DNA of 64,000 bases, taken from Sulfurifustis variabilis. Its GTDB lineage: Bacteria; Pseudomonadota; Gammaproteobacteria; Acidiferrobacterales; Sulfurifustaceae. The stretch is from NCBI RefSeq assembly GCF_002355415.1, contig NZ_AP014936.1:496001-560000 (forward strand), in the 5' to 3' direction. The position numbers and the translations under genes were made by a program. Below are positions 1 through 9,122 of this stretch, one piece after another. Numbering within the stretch: position 1 is the stretch's first letter; the number at the start of each line of letters is the position of its first letter. The notes under the pieces were generated by a model, which was not told the DNA's origin, searched no databases, and saw only the letters and a program-made list of their open reading frames with translations.

Positions 1-850
1 GCGCGTGCTGGGCGCCGAGGAGCATGAGCCGCAGGTTCTCGCGCACGAAGTACTGTTGCTCGGGCGGTAGAAGCGGCTTTTGCGCCGCCTCGTGATGACG
101 GATGCGCACCAGGCTCAGGAGGTCGCGCCACATCTCCCGCGCGGGGGAGTCGCTCGCGGCGCCGGAATCGACCTGCGGCGCCTGGGCGACCGCCACCTGG
201 AGCTCCCGGGCGAGCGGCAAGCGGTCGACGGTGTCCGCCAGCGTGCCGAGCTTGAGAGAGATGCCTGCGACGTCGGTGCGTTCGACCGACTCGAGGAGCG
301 TGATCTCGCGCGCGAGCTCGCGGCGCACCGGCAGGAGCGCTGGGCTCGCGAGGAGCTCGATTTGCCGATCGGCCGCCCGCAACGCCGCAAGCGCCGAGCT
401 TACGTCGCGTGCGAGCTGCAACCGGCGGTTCGCGATCAGCAGGAGCTGTTCCGCCTCGCTCACGATCCATTCCGCCCGATTGCGTCCGAGGTCCGCCTGG
501 ATCTTCTCGATCGCGGTTTTCATCGTGTCCTGGGTCTCGACCGCGAGGGCGAGCTGATCGCCGGCCTCCGCGAGCTTTTTCCTGAGGTCCTGGCTCTCGC
601 TGTCCAGCCGGGCGAGCGTGCCGGTGACGTCCGCCTGCAGCAGATCCTGGCGCTGGTACACGAGCGTGTACCAGAGGTACCCCGTACCCAGCACGGCGAT
701 GGTCGCGAGGATGAGAGCGAGCCCGCTCGAGACGCGGCCGGTACGCGGCCGGTCGTCCGTCCGCTTGCCGGGACTCACGTCGGCGCGGCTGCGGTTGGAG
801 GCCGGCGGGCTTTCCTTGTCGGATGAAGAGGGGGTCTGCTCAGCGTTCAT
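1..850 (-). CDS. hemX: HemX-like uroporphyrinogen-III C-methyltransferase family protein (partial)
   Basis: The C-terminal end lies outside the window; 283 codons are visible. A charged, Ser/Pro-rich cytoplasmic start of about 40 residues is followed by one hydrophobic helix (about residues 40-62, core LALILATIAVLGTGYLW). A long helical, probably coiled-coil region follows, containing RRLQLARDVSSAL and MWRDLLSLVRI, typical of the HemX/PF04375 family. HemX is an inner-membrane protein always found behind hemD. Its family name suggests methyltransferase activity, but that has not been shown for such proteins, and a scaffold role in heme synthesis is the usual guess. It lies about 37 bases downstream of hemD on the same strand, so it is probably the last gene of hemC-hemD-hemX. 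Confidence 0.85.
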   Translation of the reverse strand, partial: MNAEQTPSSSDKESPPASNRSRADVSPGKRTDDRPRTGRVSSGLALILATIAVLGTGYLWYTLVYQRQDLLQADVTGTLARLDSESQDLRKKLAEAGDQLALAVETQDTMKTAIEKIQADLGRNRAEWIVSEAEQLLLIANRRLQLARDVSSALAALRAADRQIELLASPALLPVRRELAREITLLESVERTDVAGISLKLGTLADTVDRLPLARELQVAVAQAPQVDSGAASDSPAREMWRDLLSLVRIRHHEAAQKPLLPPEQQYFVRENLRLMLLGAQHA

Positions 851-887
851 GCGTCACCGGCCGCGAATGGGCGGATTATAGGGAAAT

Positions 888-1667
888 TCATCCCGCCCGC
901 CATGCCTGAATCGCTTCCAGTATAGCTTCGTCGCTCGCCTCCCGGGCGACGATCGGGGCGTGCTTGAAGCCCAGCTCGCGGCACGCCTCTGCGTGCGATT
1001 CCGCGAGGACGACGAGGGGCGTGCGCACGAGCCAGCTGCGCCCCGCCTTGCCCACCATGTCGTAGAGGTTGCGCAGGGCGTCGACGCTGGTCACGGTGAC
1101 GATATCGATCTCGCCGCGCGCCCATCGGCGCAGCAGCGGCGTCGGATCCACGGCCGGGCGCACGCGTCGGTAACATTCGGCGTACTCCACGTCGGCGCCG
1201 CGCTCGCGCAGCGTGTTGCCCAGAAGCTCGCGGCCGCCGTCCCCCCGAAAGATCACGATGCGCTTTCCGTGGATGTCCGCGAGCGCGGGCTCCGCGAGCA
1301 GCGCCTCGCTGTCGAAGCGCCCGGCGGGCGTGATCGCATGTTCCATGCCGAAGTGCCTGAGCGCTCTTGCGCTCCCGCGGCCGACGCACGCGACCGTCAC
1401 GTTTTCCGGCCAGCCGCGCCGCCGCGCGCGCACGAGATTCATGGCCTTCTCGACCGCGTTCGGGCTGATAAAGATCGCCAGGTCGAACCGCTCGAGGCGG
1501 TCGACGATAGCGAGGAGCAGTGCGTTGTCGATCGGCTCCGCGATCTCGATTACGGGAAAGCGAATGGCGCGCCCGCCCGCCTCTTCGATCAGGCGCACCA
1601 GGCGATCCGCCTGGTGCGCCGGTCGCGTGACGAGAACGCCCGTGCCGGCGAGGTCAGATGCCCCCAC
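888..1667 (-). CDS. hemD: Uroporphyrinogen-III synthase
   Basis: HemD closes and inverts ring D of hydroxymethylbilane to make uroporphyrinogen III. I chose the GTG start at 1667, which overlaps the end of hemC by 14 bases. It gives 259 residues, the usual HemD size, and begins just before the family's opening motif ([14 protein letters not shown]). Other family marks are [11 protein letters not shown] near residue 80 and [11 protein letters not shown] in the second half, where this poorly conserved two-lobed enzyme keeps its Thr/Ser. The reading frame stays open far upstream, but that part is antisense-like sequence inside hemC. Operon position between hemC and hemX supports the call. Confidence 0.93.
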   Translation of the reverse strand: MGASDLAGTGVLVTRPAHQADRLVRLIEEAGGRAIRFPVIEIAEPIDNALLLAIVDRLERFDLAIFISPNAVEKAMNLVRARRRGWPENVTVACVGRGSARALRHFGMEHAITPAGRFDSEALLAEPALADIHGKRIVIFRGDGGRELLGNTLRERGADVEYAECYRRVRPAVDPTPLLRRWARGEIDIVTVTSVDALRNLYDMVGKAGRSWLVRTPLVVLAESHAEACRELGFKHAPIVAREASDEAILEAIQAWRAG

Positions 1668-2586
1668 GGCCGTAGACCTGGTCGAGGATCGTCCGGGCGC
1701 CGCGCGCCAGCAGATCGTGCGCCAGCGCCGCGCCCAGGCGCTCGGCCTCGGACGCCGGCCCGCGCATCTCGCCCCGCACGATCCGGCTGCCGTCGGGGTC
1801 GCCGACCAGCCCGCGCAAGCGCAGCTCGCCGTCCGCGAGCTCGGCGTAACCGCCGATCGGCACCTGGCAGCCCCCCTCGAGGTGCGCATTGAAGGCGCGC
1901 TCGGCGCTGACGCAGACGCGGGTCTGTTCGTGTTCGAGGCCGGCGAGCAGCCGGTTGGTTTCCGCATCGTCCTCGCGGCACTCGATACAGATCGCGCCCT
2001 GGCCGACCGCCGGGAGGCTCTCCTCGGTCGAGAGGAAGCTCCGGATGCGTTCCCCGAAACCGAGCCGCTTGAGCCCGGCGGCCGCGAGAATCACCGCGTC
2101 GTACCCGCCCGCATCGAGCTTGGCAAGGCGCGTGTTCACGTTTCCGCGCAGGTTCACGACCGCAAGGTGCGGCCAGCGGGCGCGGAGCTGGCACTGCCGG
2201 CGGAGGCTCGAGGTGCCGACGCGCGCCCCGGGAGGGAGCAGGTCGACGCGCGCGTGGCGCGCCGAGACGAAGGCGTCCCGCGGATCCGCGCGCTCGCAGA
2301 CGGCGGCGATGTGCAGGCCGGCCGGCAACGTGACCGTGAGGTCCTTCATGGAATGCACGGCGAGGTCGACGCGTCTCTCGAATAGCGCCTGTTCGAGCTC
2401 TTTGATAAAAAGCCCCTTGCCGCCCACGGTCGCGAGCGGGCGATCGAGGATGCGGTCGCCCTCCGTCGTGATCTTGACGAGCTCGACGGCGAGGCCGGGG
2501 TGGAGGCGCTGCAGACGATCGCGCACGTACTCGGCCTGCCACAGGGCGAGTGCGCTCTTGCGTGTACCGATGCGTAGGGTCTTCAA
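1654..2586 (-). CDS. hemC: Hydroxymethylbilane synthase (porphobilinogen deaminase)
   Basis: HemC joins four porphobilinogen units into hydroxymethylbilane, on the route to heme. The protein has 310 residues, as expected. It opens with the family signature [13 protein letters not shown], carries HSMKD (catalytic Asp) near residue 80, TSSLRRQ in the substrate-binding region, and EGGCQVPIG near residue 240, whose Cys attaches the dipyrromethane cofactor. ATG start with a TATAAT -10 box about 45 bases upstream. It is the first gene of hemC-hemD-hemX and overlaps hemD. Confidence 0.97.
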   Translation of the reverse strand: MKTLRIGTRKSALALWQAEYVRDRLQRLHPGLAVELVKITTEGDRILDRPLATVGGKGLFIKELEQALFERRVDLAVHSMKDLTVTLPAGLHIAAVCERADPRDAFVSARHARVDLLPPGARVGTSSLRRQCQLRARWPHLAVVNLRGNVNTRLAKLDAGGYDAVILAAAGLKRLGFGERIRSFLSTEESLPAVGQGAICIECREDDAETNRLLAGLEHEQTRVCVSAERAFNAHLEGGCQVPIGGYAELADGELRLRGLVGDPDGSRIVRGEMRGPASEAERLGAALAHDLLARGARTILDQVYGRGGI

Positions 2587-2631
2587 GGATGAAACCTGCG
2601 GGGCGAAAGCGGCTCTAAACCGGAATCCGCC

Positions 2632-2637
2632 ATTATA
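2632..2637 (-). promoter_or_regulatory. -10 box of the hemC promoter
   Basis: Read on the minus strand this is a perfect TATAAT, placing a start site near 2625 and leaving a leader of about 40 bases before the hemC ATG. No good -35 hexamer is visible at 16-18 bases, so strength or activator need is unknown. Confidence 0.5.
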
Positions 2638-2673
2638 AGGTCAATCCCGGCCGGTGCCGGGAGGGGTGAGTGC

Positions 2674-3162
2674 ATGTTTGGACGTGTCTTCGGGATATGG
2701 CTCGCGCTCGTGGCTGGCGCGGCCTCGGCGACCGAGCTGCCGATGGCGAGCGACCTGCGCGCCGACGCGCGGCATGCCGCTCGCTACGGTACCCCCATAC
2801 TGGTCTTCTTCGCGGCCGACTCCTGCCCCTTCTGCCACCAGGTCGAGGACCTGCACCTGCGCCCGATGCACGTTCGCGGTACCTACGGCGACAGGGTGTT
2901 GATACGTGTGGTGCGCACCGAGCGCGCACAGGCGATGACCGACTTCGACGGCCGGCGCACCGACCACGGCAGCTTCGCGCGGCGCGAGGGTGCGACGTTC
3001 ACGCCGACGGTGCGGCTCTACGGCCCGGGCGGCCAGGAACTGGCACGCCCGATCATCGGCTACTCGGCCGATTTCTACTCCGGAATGCTCGAGCAGGCGA
3101 TCGACGATGCGCTCGCCCGCTTGCGCTCGCAAGCGCAAGCGGGCAGCCCTTCCGGCTTCTAG
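2674..3162 (+). CDS. Secreted thioredoxin-fold protein (SoxW-like)
   Basis: A 162-residue protein with an N-terminal signal peptide (about residues 1-19, cleavage near ASA-TE). A thioredoxin-like core follows: strand PILVFF, then the redox motif CPFC at residues 51-54, and FTPTVRLYGPGG around the cis-Pro position. It probably acts in the periplasm on disulfides. It is divergent from hemC and convergent with algR, their ends overlapping by 4 bases. CPFCH also reads as CxxCH, but the surrounding fold is thioredoxin, not cytochrome c. The substrate is unknown. Confidence 0.75.
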   Translation: MFGRVFGIWLALVAGAASATELPMASDLRADARHAARYGTPILVFFAADSCPFCHQVEDLHLRPMHVRGTYGDRVLIRVVRTERAQAMTDFDGRRTDHGSFARREGATFTPTVRLYGPGGQELARPIIGYSADFYSGMLEQAIDDALARLRSQAQAGSPSGF

Positions 3163-3914
3163 CCGGCGGCGGCAACGGCCGGGCGGTTGCGTGCCCAGCG
3201 GCGGACCGCCGCGGTGTGGCGCCGGCTCACGTCGAGCTTCTTTTCCACGCCGCGCAGGGCGACCTGCCAGGTGCCGACCGGGCTTTTCTCGATTCCCTTG
3301 ATGAACTGCGTGGCCACCAGCGCGTTGCGGTGAATGCGCAGGAACCGCTCGCCGAATTCCTTCTCGAGGTTGACGAGCGAATCCTCGATCAGGTGCTCCT
3401 CGGTGGCCGTCCGCACCACGACGTACTTGCTGTCCGCCAGGAAGTAGGCGATGTCCGGCACGGGGACGAGCCGGATGTTGCCGCGCAGGTGCACGCTGAT
3501 GTGCGTGCGGCTCGGCATGTCCTTGCGCGCGTGGTGGATCTCCTGGATCTGGCGCATCGTGAGCTTGCGCGCCTTCGTGAGCGCGTTCGCAAGCCGGTCC
3601 TTGCGGATCGGCTTGAGCAGGTAATCGACCGCATTCACGTCGAACGCGTCGAGCGCGTGCTGGTCGTAGGCGGTCGTGAAGATGACGCTCGGGGGATGCT
3701 CCATTCCCATGAGGTGCATGGCCGCCTCCAGACCGTCCATGCCGGGCATTCGGATGTCCATGAGGAGCACGTCCGGGTTGAGCTCCGAGGCCTTCTCCAC
3801 CGCTTCGGCGCCGTTCATGGCCTCGCCGATGACGGTATAGCCGCCGATGTCGGACAGGAGCTCGCGCAGGCGGTCACGGGCCAGCTTTTCGTCGTCTACG
3901 ATCAACACTCTCAT
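3159..3914 (-). CDS. algR: LytTR-family response regulator AlgR
   Basis: A 251-residue two-component regulator. The receiver domain (residues 1-120) has the acidic pair Asp7-Asp8, phospho-acceptor Asp53 in LLMDIRMPG, the Thr in FTTAYD and Lys in LLKPI. The C-terminal LytTR DNA-binding domain (about 140-245) contains the paired RIHRNALVA and GTWQVALRG motifs of the family. In Pseudomonas AlgR controls alginate, pili and rhamnolipids; targets here are unknown. It is the last gene of a three-gene operon behind two sensor kinases, overlapping the proximal one by 4 bases (ATGA). Confidence 0.93.
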   Translation of the reverse strand: MRVLIVDDEKLARDRLRELLSDIGGYTVIGEAMNGAEAVEKASELNPDVLLMDIRMPGMDGLEAAMHLMGMEHPPSVIFTTAYDQHALDAFDVNAVDYLLKPIRKDRLANALTKARKLTMRQIQEIHHARKDMPSRTHISVHLRGNIRLVPVPDIAYFLADSKYVVVRTATEEHLIEDSLVNLEKEFGERFLRIHRNALVATQFIKGIEKSPVGTWQVALRGVEKKLDVSRRHTAAVRRWARNRPAVAAAG

Positions 3915-5047
3915 AGGTTTCCTCCACGTGTCGGCAGTACGACGGTCACGCGGAACACGCCGTTCTCCTCGCCGGCATCGAGCACGGCGGCGTCGCCGTA
4001 ATGGCTCTGCAGGCGGGAACGAAGGTTCTCGAGCGTACGGCTTTCCGCCGCGGCCGACTTGGACTTGGTAGGGGGACAGGGATTAACGACCTGGATGTGG
4101 ATTTTATCATTGTCCTCCCAGAGCCTGACGCCCACCGTCCCTCCCGACGGCCACGGCTCGATGCCGTGGTGGATGGCGTACTCCAGGAGCGGCTGCAGCG
4201 TCAGCACCGGCATCGCCGCCTTGCGCGGAAAGGTGCCGACCTCCCAGTCGACGTGCAGCCGCTGGTCCAGGCGCAGGGTCTCGAGCGCCACGTACTTCCG
4301 GGCCACATCGACCTCTTTCTTCACCGGGACCAGCATTTCGTCTTCGCTCAGCATCATCCGGAACAGGTCCGCCATGTCCTCGACCGCGCGCTCGGCCCGG
4401 GCGGGCTCGTTGCGCGTCAGCGAAGCGATGATGTTGAGTGCGTTGAACACGAAGTGCGGCCGGATGCGCGACTGCAGCGCCTGGATCCGGGCGCGCGCCT
4501 CCGACAGCGTGCGTTGCGTGAGCTCGTGCTTGTTCACGAGGTAGCGCAGGGCGAGCGCGTTGACGACCGCGCTCACCGTGAAGTTCTGGATGTGAAAATA
4601 GGCGTACCACTCGGGCCGGGCCGTGCTCAGCTGGCCCATGCCCCACAGCAGCCACAACGCGGCCTCGCTCACGGCGAGCGTCACGAGCAGGAGCAGCGCG
4701 TAGCTCATCAGCAGCGAGCGCGTGCGCGGCAGGCGGTTGAGCCACGGCCGGGCCTGACACAGGACGGCGACGCTCGTGAGCGCGATCCACTGTACGAACA
4801 GCGAAATCAGCAGCAGGTCCTGAAAGAGCGAGAGCGAGATGCGCCGAGTGACGAGCGTGATCACGATCGCCAGCATCTCGGCGATGATGGCGACGTTGAT
4901 AACGACGTGGGCGGCGCAGAAGTCGGGGAGGAATTTGACTTCGACCGGGTCGCGCGCGGCGCCCTGCGCGGGCGTCTGGCCGACCAGCGAGTCGGCGACC
5001 CGTCGCGCGAACCCGCCCAGGGTCTGGCGAAGCGCCGAGAGCTCCAT
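3911..5047 (-). CDS. LytS/AlgZ-type sensor kinase, probably degenerate
   Basis: The protein has 378 residues if the ATG at 5047 is used, which overlaps the stop of the upstream kinase (TAATG). It has four predicted membrane segments in the first 180 residues, then a His-kinase region with the phospho-acceptor motif RIRPHFVFNAL. The ATP-binding part departs from the family. The N-box reads LLEYAIHHG, where the upstream paralogue has LLENAIYHG, so the Mg-ATP-coordinating Asn is a Tyr. The Gly-rich G-box before the final NLRSRL is replaced by Ser/Ala/Lys residues. I infer that ATP binding is weak or absent and that it works as a partner or sensor subunit for the intact kinase. It feeds AlgR, whose gene follows directly. 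Confidence 0.8.
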   Translation of the reverse strand: MELSALRQTLGGFARRVADSLVGQTPAQGAARDPVEVKFLPDFCAAHVVINVAIIAEMLAIVITLVTRRISLSLFQDLLLISLFVQWIALTSVAVLCQARPWLNRLPRTRSLLMSYALLLLVTLAVSEAALWLLWGMGQLSTARPEWYAYFHIQNFTVSAVVNALALRYLVNKHELTQRTLSEARARIQALQSRIRPHFVFNALNIIASLTRNEPARAERAVEDMADLFRMMLSEDEMLVPVKKEVDVARKYVALETLRLDQRLHVDWEVGTFPRKAAMPVLTLQPLLEYAIHHGIEPWPSGGTVGVRLWEDNDKIHIQVVNPCPPTKSKSAAAESRTLENLRSRLQSHYGDAAVLDAGEENGVFRVTVVLPTRGGNL

Positions 5048-6114
5048 TACTGGCCCCGCACGATCGGCATCTTGATCTTCACGTGGTACTGCCCTCCCTC
5101 CTCGAAGGTCTGCAGGTTCGCCGTCGCGCCGAACTGCGTCGTCAGACGCTGGCGGGTGTTCTCCTGCGCGAGCTTGTTTCCCCGCCCGTGCGTGTTCTTG
5201 GGGAGCTCGGGAAGCGGGTTGCTGATGAGGATGTTGAGTGTCTCGCCCTCGGCCCACATGTCGATCTTGATGGTCCCGCCGGCGAAACGCGGCTCGATGC
5301 CGTGGTAGATCGCGTTCTCGAGCAGCGGCTGCAGGGTGAGCGCGGGGATCAGCGCCGATCGCGGGATATTGGGGCTTACGTTCCAGATGACGCTCAGGCG
5401 GTCGCCGAGGCGAATCTTCTCGATCTCGAGGTACTGCCGCGAGATCTCGCGCTCGGCCGAAAGCGGCACGAGCTTGCGCGCGTCGGCGAGCAGCACCCGG
5501 AAGAGATCGGCGAGATCGTGCAGCACGGCCTCGCCCTTCTCGGGGTTGCTGCGCGTGAGACTGGCGACGCTGTTCAGGCTGTTGAAGAGAAAGTGCGGGC
5601 GGATGCGCGATTGCAGTGCCTGCATGCGCGCCTCCTGCTGGGCGCGCGACTCGCTTTCAGCCCGGTGCTGGACCGCGAAGTAGCGCATGCCGAGTATTCC
5701 GATGATGCCGGCCACCATCAGGCTGCGCACGATGAGCGATTCGCGCCATGCCGGCCAGCGCTCGGGGATGAGCCCGAGGTCGTGCAGGGCGAAGATCATC
5801 CCGTCCGTGCCGATCGCCGTGACCAGCAGCAGGAGAAGCACGACCAGCAGCGCCCCCACGCTCACCGAGGTGCGCCGGAGCAGGGGCGCGGCGAGCTTGA
5901 GGATCACCACCGCGAACAGCGAAATCGAGATGGCGAAGGCGGACAGGAGGTTGAGGTCCTGCCAGGCCTGTTCGTCGAACACGGGGTTGCGACCGATCGT
6001 GATGATGATCGCGATGATTTCGGCGAGCAGGATGAACCGGATGGCCATGCCGAAGGAGCCGAAGTCCGGAAGAAAATGCTGCGGCGGGGCCGCATGAGCC
6101 TGTTCGCGTGGCAT
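5047..6114 (-). CDS. algZ: LytS/AlgZ-type sensor histidine kinase
   Basis: A 355-residue inner-membrane kinase, first gene of the operon. Four hydrophobic helices lie in the first 170 residues (for example ALLVVLLLLLVTAIG). A short linker leads to the His box RIRPHFLFNSL with intact His, the N-box LLENAIYHG, and a G-box-like stretch with HGRGNKLAQEN ahead of TRQRL. These are the features of the HisKA_7TM-less AlgZ/FimS group that phosphorylates LytTR regulators, here AlgR. The signal is unknown. It is closely related to the next gene and most likely arose by tandem duplication. Confidence 0.88.
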   Translation of the reverse strand: MPREQAHAAPPQHFLPDFGSFGMAIRFILLAEIIAIIITIGRNPVFDEQAWQDLNLLSAFAISISLFAVVILKLAAPLLRRTSVSVGALLVVLLLLLVTAIGTDGMIFALHDLGLIPERWPAWRESLIVRSLMVAGIIGILGMRYFAVQHRAESESRAQQEARMQALQSRIRPHFLFNSLNSVASLTRSNPEKGEAVLHDLADLFRVLLADARKLVPLSAEREISRQYLEIEKIRLGDRLSVIWNVSPNIPRSALIPALTLQPLLENAIYHGIEPRFAGGTIKIDMWAEGETLNILISNPLPELPKNTHGRGNKLAQENTRQRLTTQFGATANLQTFEEGGQYHVKIKMPIVRGQ

Positions 6115-6350
6115 GGGGATGCTGTCTCTGGCGCCTCGGCTGAACCGGTCGTGAGTTCCCGCGGGAGCGTGGAACGGGAACGAGCCCAGGACGGGCGGTG
6201 TTTTAACGTAAAGGACGCAGTCTTCGCAAGGACGCCGCCCGCACCGCCCCTCGCGCCCAAGTATAGATTTGGCCGGCCACCCGCGGACCGGCGGCTCAGT
6301 ACGCGCGCGGAAGGCGCGTCAAGTATACTTTGACCCCGTTGGCCGCCCAC

Positions 6351-6378
6351 AAAAAAAACCCCCGTACGAGACGGGGGT
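6351..6378 (-). terminator. Rho-independent terminator of the candidate small RNA
   Basis: Perfect 8-bp stem (ACCCCCGT at 6358-6365 with ACGGGGGT at 6371-6378), 5-base loop, followed on the minus strand by a run of seven to eight T. Confidence 0.85.
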
Positions 6379-6443
6379 CGGAAGACCTGATTCGGCATTC
6401 GGGGTGGGGGTGCACAAAGGAGAGTCCGAATCAGGCAGTCACT
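6351..6443 (-). ncRNA. Candidate small RNA, about 93 nt
   Basis: No protein gene fits the 456-base gap between the algZ operon and argH, but the minus strand has the layout of an independent small RNA. There is a promoter-like pair upstream, and a long hairpin with 10-bp perfect arms (6426-6435 and 6386-6395, CCTGATTCGG/CCGAATCAGG) enclosing a 30-nt, C-rich loop. A strong intrinsic terminator ends it. The loop contains CTCCTTT, complementary to a ribosome binding site, and two CACCCC stretches, a common design for base-pairing regulators. The terminator has no other gene to serve, because argH upstream lies on the opposite strand. Rest of the gap: nothing clear apart from the algZ promoter region. 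Confidence 0.55.
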
Positions 6444-6449
6444 GTAGGG

Positions 6450-6478
6450 AACATAGCCCGGGAGGCCGGGGACAACAA
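6450..6478 (-). promoter_or_regulatory. Sigma-70-like promoter for the candidate small RNA
   Basis: On the minus strand TTGTTG (6478-6473) and TATGTT (6455-6450) are separated by 17 bases. The predicted start near 6443 lies just before the RNA hairpin. Confidence 0.45.
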
Positions 6479-6570
6479 TGCAGGACCGATAATCGGGAGG
6501 CCGCCACGGATGGACGGCGGACGCGTCGCACCGGCGATACGGCCGCCTCGGCGCGGACGGTAGAGCGGAC

Positions 6571-7962
6571 ATGATCAAAGAAAAGCTTTGGGGCGGGCGC
6601 TTTACGGAAGCGACCGACGCCCTGGTCGAGCGCTTCACGAGCTCGGTCGATTTCGACCGCAGGCTCGCCCACTACGACATCGCCGGTTCCATCGCGCATG
6701 CGCGCATGCTCGGGCACGTCGGCGTCCTGACCGAAGGGGAATGCAACGCCATCCGGCGCGGACTCGAGCAGATCGAGGCCGAGATCGAGCGCGGCGAATT
6801 CGCCTGGAGCGCCGAGCTCGAGGACGTGCACATGAACATCGAGGCGCGCCTGACGCAGCGCATCGGCGAGGCGGGCAAGAAACTGCACACCGGCCGCTCG
6901 CGCAACGACCAGGTGGCGACCGATCTCCGGCTCTACCTGCGCGACGGCATAGACGCGGTGCTCGAAGCGCTGCGGGAACTGCAGGTCGTGGTCCTCGATG
7001 TCGCGGAGCGCGAGGCGGAAACCATCCTTCCCGGCTTCACGCACCTGCAGATCGCCCAGCCCGTGACTTTCGGCCACCACCTGCTCGCGTGGTTCGAGAT
7101 GCTCACGCGCGACGCGGAGCGGATGCGGGATTGCCGCCGCCGGGTGAACGTGATGCCGCTGGGCGCCGCCGCGCTCGCCGGCACGAGCTTCCCCATCGAC
7201 CGCGCGTACACGGCCGAGCTCCTCGGCTTCGAGGCGGTCGCCGAAAATTCGCTCGATGCCGTGTCCGATCGCGACTTCGCGATCGAATTCGTGCACGCCT
7301 GTGCGCTGTTGATGACCCACCTCTCGCGCATGTCCGAGGAACTGATCCTCTGGTCCTCGTCCCCGTTCGGGTTCGTCGAGCTCGCCGACGCCTACTGCAC
7401 CGGCTCGTCGATCATGCCGCAAAAGAAGAACCCCGATGTGCCCGAGCTCGTCCGCGGCAAGACCGGGCGGGTCCTCGGTCACCTGGTCGGACTGTTCGCG
7501 ATCATGAAAGGGCAGCCGCTCGCGTATAACAAGGACAACCAGGAGGACAAGGAGCCGGTCTTCGACAGCCTGGACACCGTTCTCGCCTGCCTGCGCGTCT
7601 ACGCGGGCCTGGTTTCGACGTTGCGGGTGGGGCGCGAGCGGATGCGGGAGGCGGCGCGGCTCGGCTACGCGACCGCAACCGATCTCGCGGACTACCTCGT
7701 CCGAAAGGGGGTGCCCTTCCGCGACGCGCACGAGATTGTCGGCCGCGCCGTGCGGCACGCGATCGAAAGCGGCCGCGATCTCTCGGCGCTTACGCTCGCC
7801 GAGCTGAAGGAGTTCGGGCCGGGAATCGAGGCGGACGTGCAGGCGGTGCTCACCCCGGAGGGGTCGGTGCGGGCGCGTGACCACTACGGCGGGACGGCGC
7901 CGACGCAGGTGCGCGCCGCGCTGGCGCGGGCCCGCTCGCGGCTCGCGTCCGGGCCAGGCTGA
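6571..7962 (+). CDS. argH: Argininosuccinate lyase
   Basis: ArgH splits argininosuccinate into arginine and fumarate, the last step of arginine synthesis. The 463-residue length is normal. Family marks: LWGGRF at the start, HTGRSRNDQ (about residue 110), the catalytic His in TFGHHLLAW and the fumarase/lyase signature [11 protein letters not shown] near residue 280. In Pseudomonas argH also sits divergent from algZ. Its stop overlaps the start of the next gene by one base (TGATG). Confidence 0.97.
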   Translation: MIKEKLWGGRFTEATDALVERFTSSVDFDRRLAHYDIAGSIAHARMLGHVGVLTEGECNAIRRGLEQIEAEIERGEFAWSAELEDVHMNIEARLTQRIGEAGKKLHTGRSRNDQVATDLRLYLRDGIDAVLEALRELQVVVLDVAEREAETILPGFTHLQIAQPVTFGHHLLAWFEMLTRDAERMRDCRRRVNVMPLGAAALAGTSFPIDRAYTAELLGFEAVAENSLDAVSDRDFAIEFVHACALLMTHLSRMSEELILWSSSPFGFVELADAYCTGSSIMPQKKNPDVPELVRGKTGRVLGHLVGLFAIMKGQPLAYNKDNQEDKEPVFDSLDTVLACLRVYAGLVSTLRVGRERMREAARLGYATATDLADYLVRKGVPFRDAHEIVGRAVRHAIESGRDLSALTLAELKEFGPGIEADVQAVLTPEGSVRARDHYGGTAPTQVRAALARARSRLASGPG

Positions 7963-9122
7963 TGGCGGGAGGATGGCGGGACTGGCGCCCGTTTCCGGGC
8001 GCCGCGCGGGAGGCGCCGGAGCGCTTCGGGCGCAGGGCGAGCGACCGCCGCCACGGGGACCGGCGCACAGCCGGACGGCGGCGCACCGATCGCAGCCGCG
8101 TCGTCGGCTGGGAGGAACAGCGCGCCCAGTTCGTCACCCGTTACCTGTTCGGCACGCTCGGTCTCGCGTACTTCAATTGGGGCGAGCCGGTCGCGCGCAG
8201 CCTGGCGTACTTGTACGCCATCAACGTGGTTCACGTCGTTTACCTGGCGTTGACCACGGTTTACCTGGTACACGCCTGGCGCCACAGTCAGTCCGAGATG
8301 CGCCGGCGGCTGGCGATGTGGACCGACCTGGCCGGCGTCTCCGCCGCCGTGCTCGCCGACGCCAACGTCATGTCGCCGGCCTACCTGGTGTATCTGGTGA
8401 TCATCCTCGGCAACGGGATGCGTTACGGTCTGCGGGCGTTTGCGGAGGCGGCGTTGGGCAGCTTTCTGCTCGCCCTGCTCGTGCTCGTGGTGCGGTTTCC
8501 GGATTACCTCCAGTCGCTGTCCGTGGTGTCGGTCTTCTTCATGCTGTTCGTGGCCATCATCGTTCTCTACTCGTACTCGCTCATGGTGAACATCGAGCGC
8601 GCGCACCGCACGCTCGAGGCGGCTAGCCGCAACGATGCCCTGACCGGGCTGCTCAACCGTCGCGGGCTGACGGAGCATGCGGAAGGCCTCTTCAAGTCGC
8701 TCGCGCGCGGGCAGGGCCCGGTGGCCGTGCTCTTCGCCGACGTCGACGGCTTCAAGGCGGTGAACGACGCCTACGGGCACGACGCGGGCGACGAGGTCCT
8801 GAAGCGCGTCGCCCACGCCATCACCGCGACGGTGCGCGCGTCGGATCTCGTGTCCCGGTTCGGGGGCGACGAGTTCGTGGTCATCATGCCGGAGACCAAC
8901 CTGGACCAGGCCGCGGTGGTGGCGAAGCGCCTGCAGGCGGTTGTCATGGCCGCGGGCGACGGTCGCGTTTCGCTCAGCCTGACGATCGGGATGGGCGTCG
9001 CGCCGGACCACGGCGTGGACCTCGACAGCGTGATCAAGTGCGTCGACGCGGCGATGTACGAGGGCAAGCTGGCGTGCGGAAAGGCCGTCATTCGGCGCGT
9101 CGACGGGGTGGCGGTGGCGTGA
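7962..9122 (+). CDS. Membrane diguanylate cyclase (GGDEF)
   Basis: A 386-residue enzyme predicted to make cyclic di-GMP from two GTP. The first 50 residues are Arg-rich with repeated RR pairs (RRASDRRHGDRR). Five to six hydrophobic helices follow (about 60-205). The C-terminal GGDEF domain begins at NDALTGLLNRRG and has the active-site motif RFGGDEFVV. No upstream inhibitory RxxD site is obvious. It is translationally coupled to argH (one-base overlap) and to the next gene (ATGA). The membrane part looks like a MASE-type sensor, ligand unknown. Confidence 0.92.
   Translation: MAGGWRDWRPFPGAAREAPERFGRRASDRRHGDRRTAGRRRTDRSRVVGWEEQRAQFVTRYLFGTLGLAYFNWGEPVARSLAYLYAINVVHVVYLALTTVYLVHAWRHSQSEMRRRLAMWTDLAGVSAAVLADANVMSPAYLVYLVIILGNGMRYGLRAFAEAALGSFLLALLVLVVRFPDYLQSLSVVSVFFMLFVAIIVLYSYSLMVNIERAHRTLEAASRNDALTGLLNRRGLTEHAEGLFKSLARGQGPVAVLFADVDGFKAVNDAYGHDAGDEVLKRVAHAITATVRASDLVSRFGGDEFVVIMPETNLDQAAVVAKRLQAVVMAAGDGRVSLSLTIGMGVAPDHGVDLDSVIKCVDAAMYEGKLACGKAVIRRVDGVAVA

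Noticed and set aside
2821-2835. CPFCH read as a cytochrome c heme site in the protein at 2674
   Set aside because: Surrounding strands and cis-Pro region are those of a thioredoxin fold; CPFC is its redox motif.
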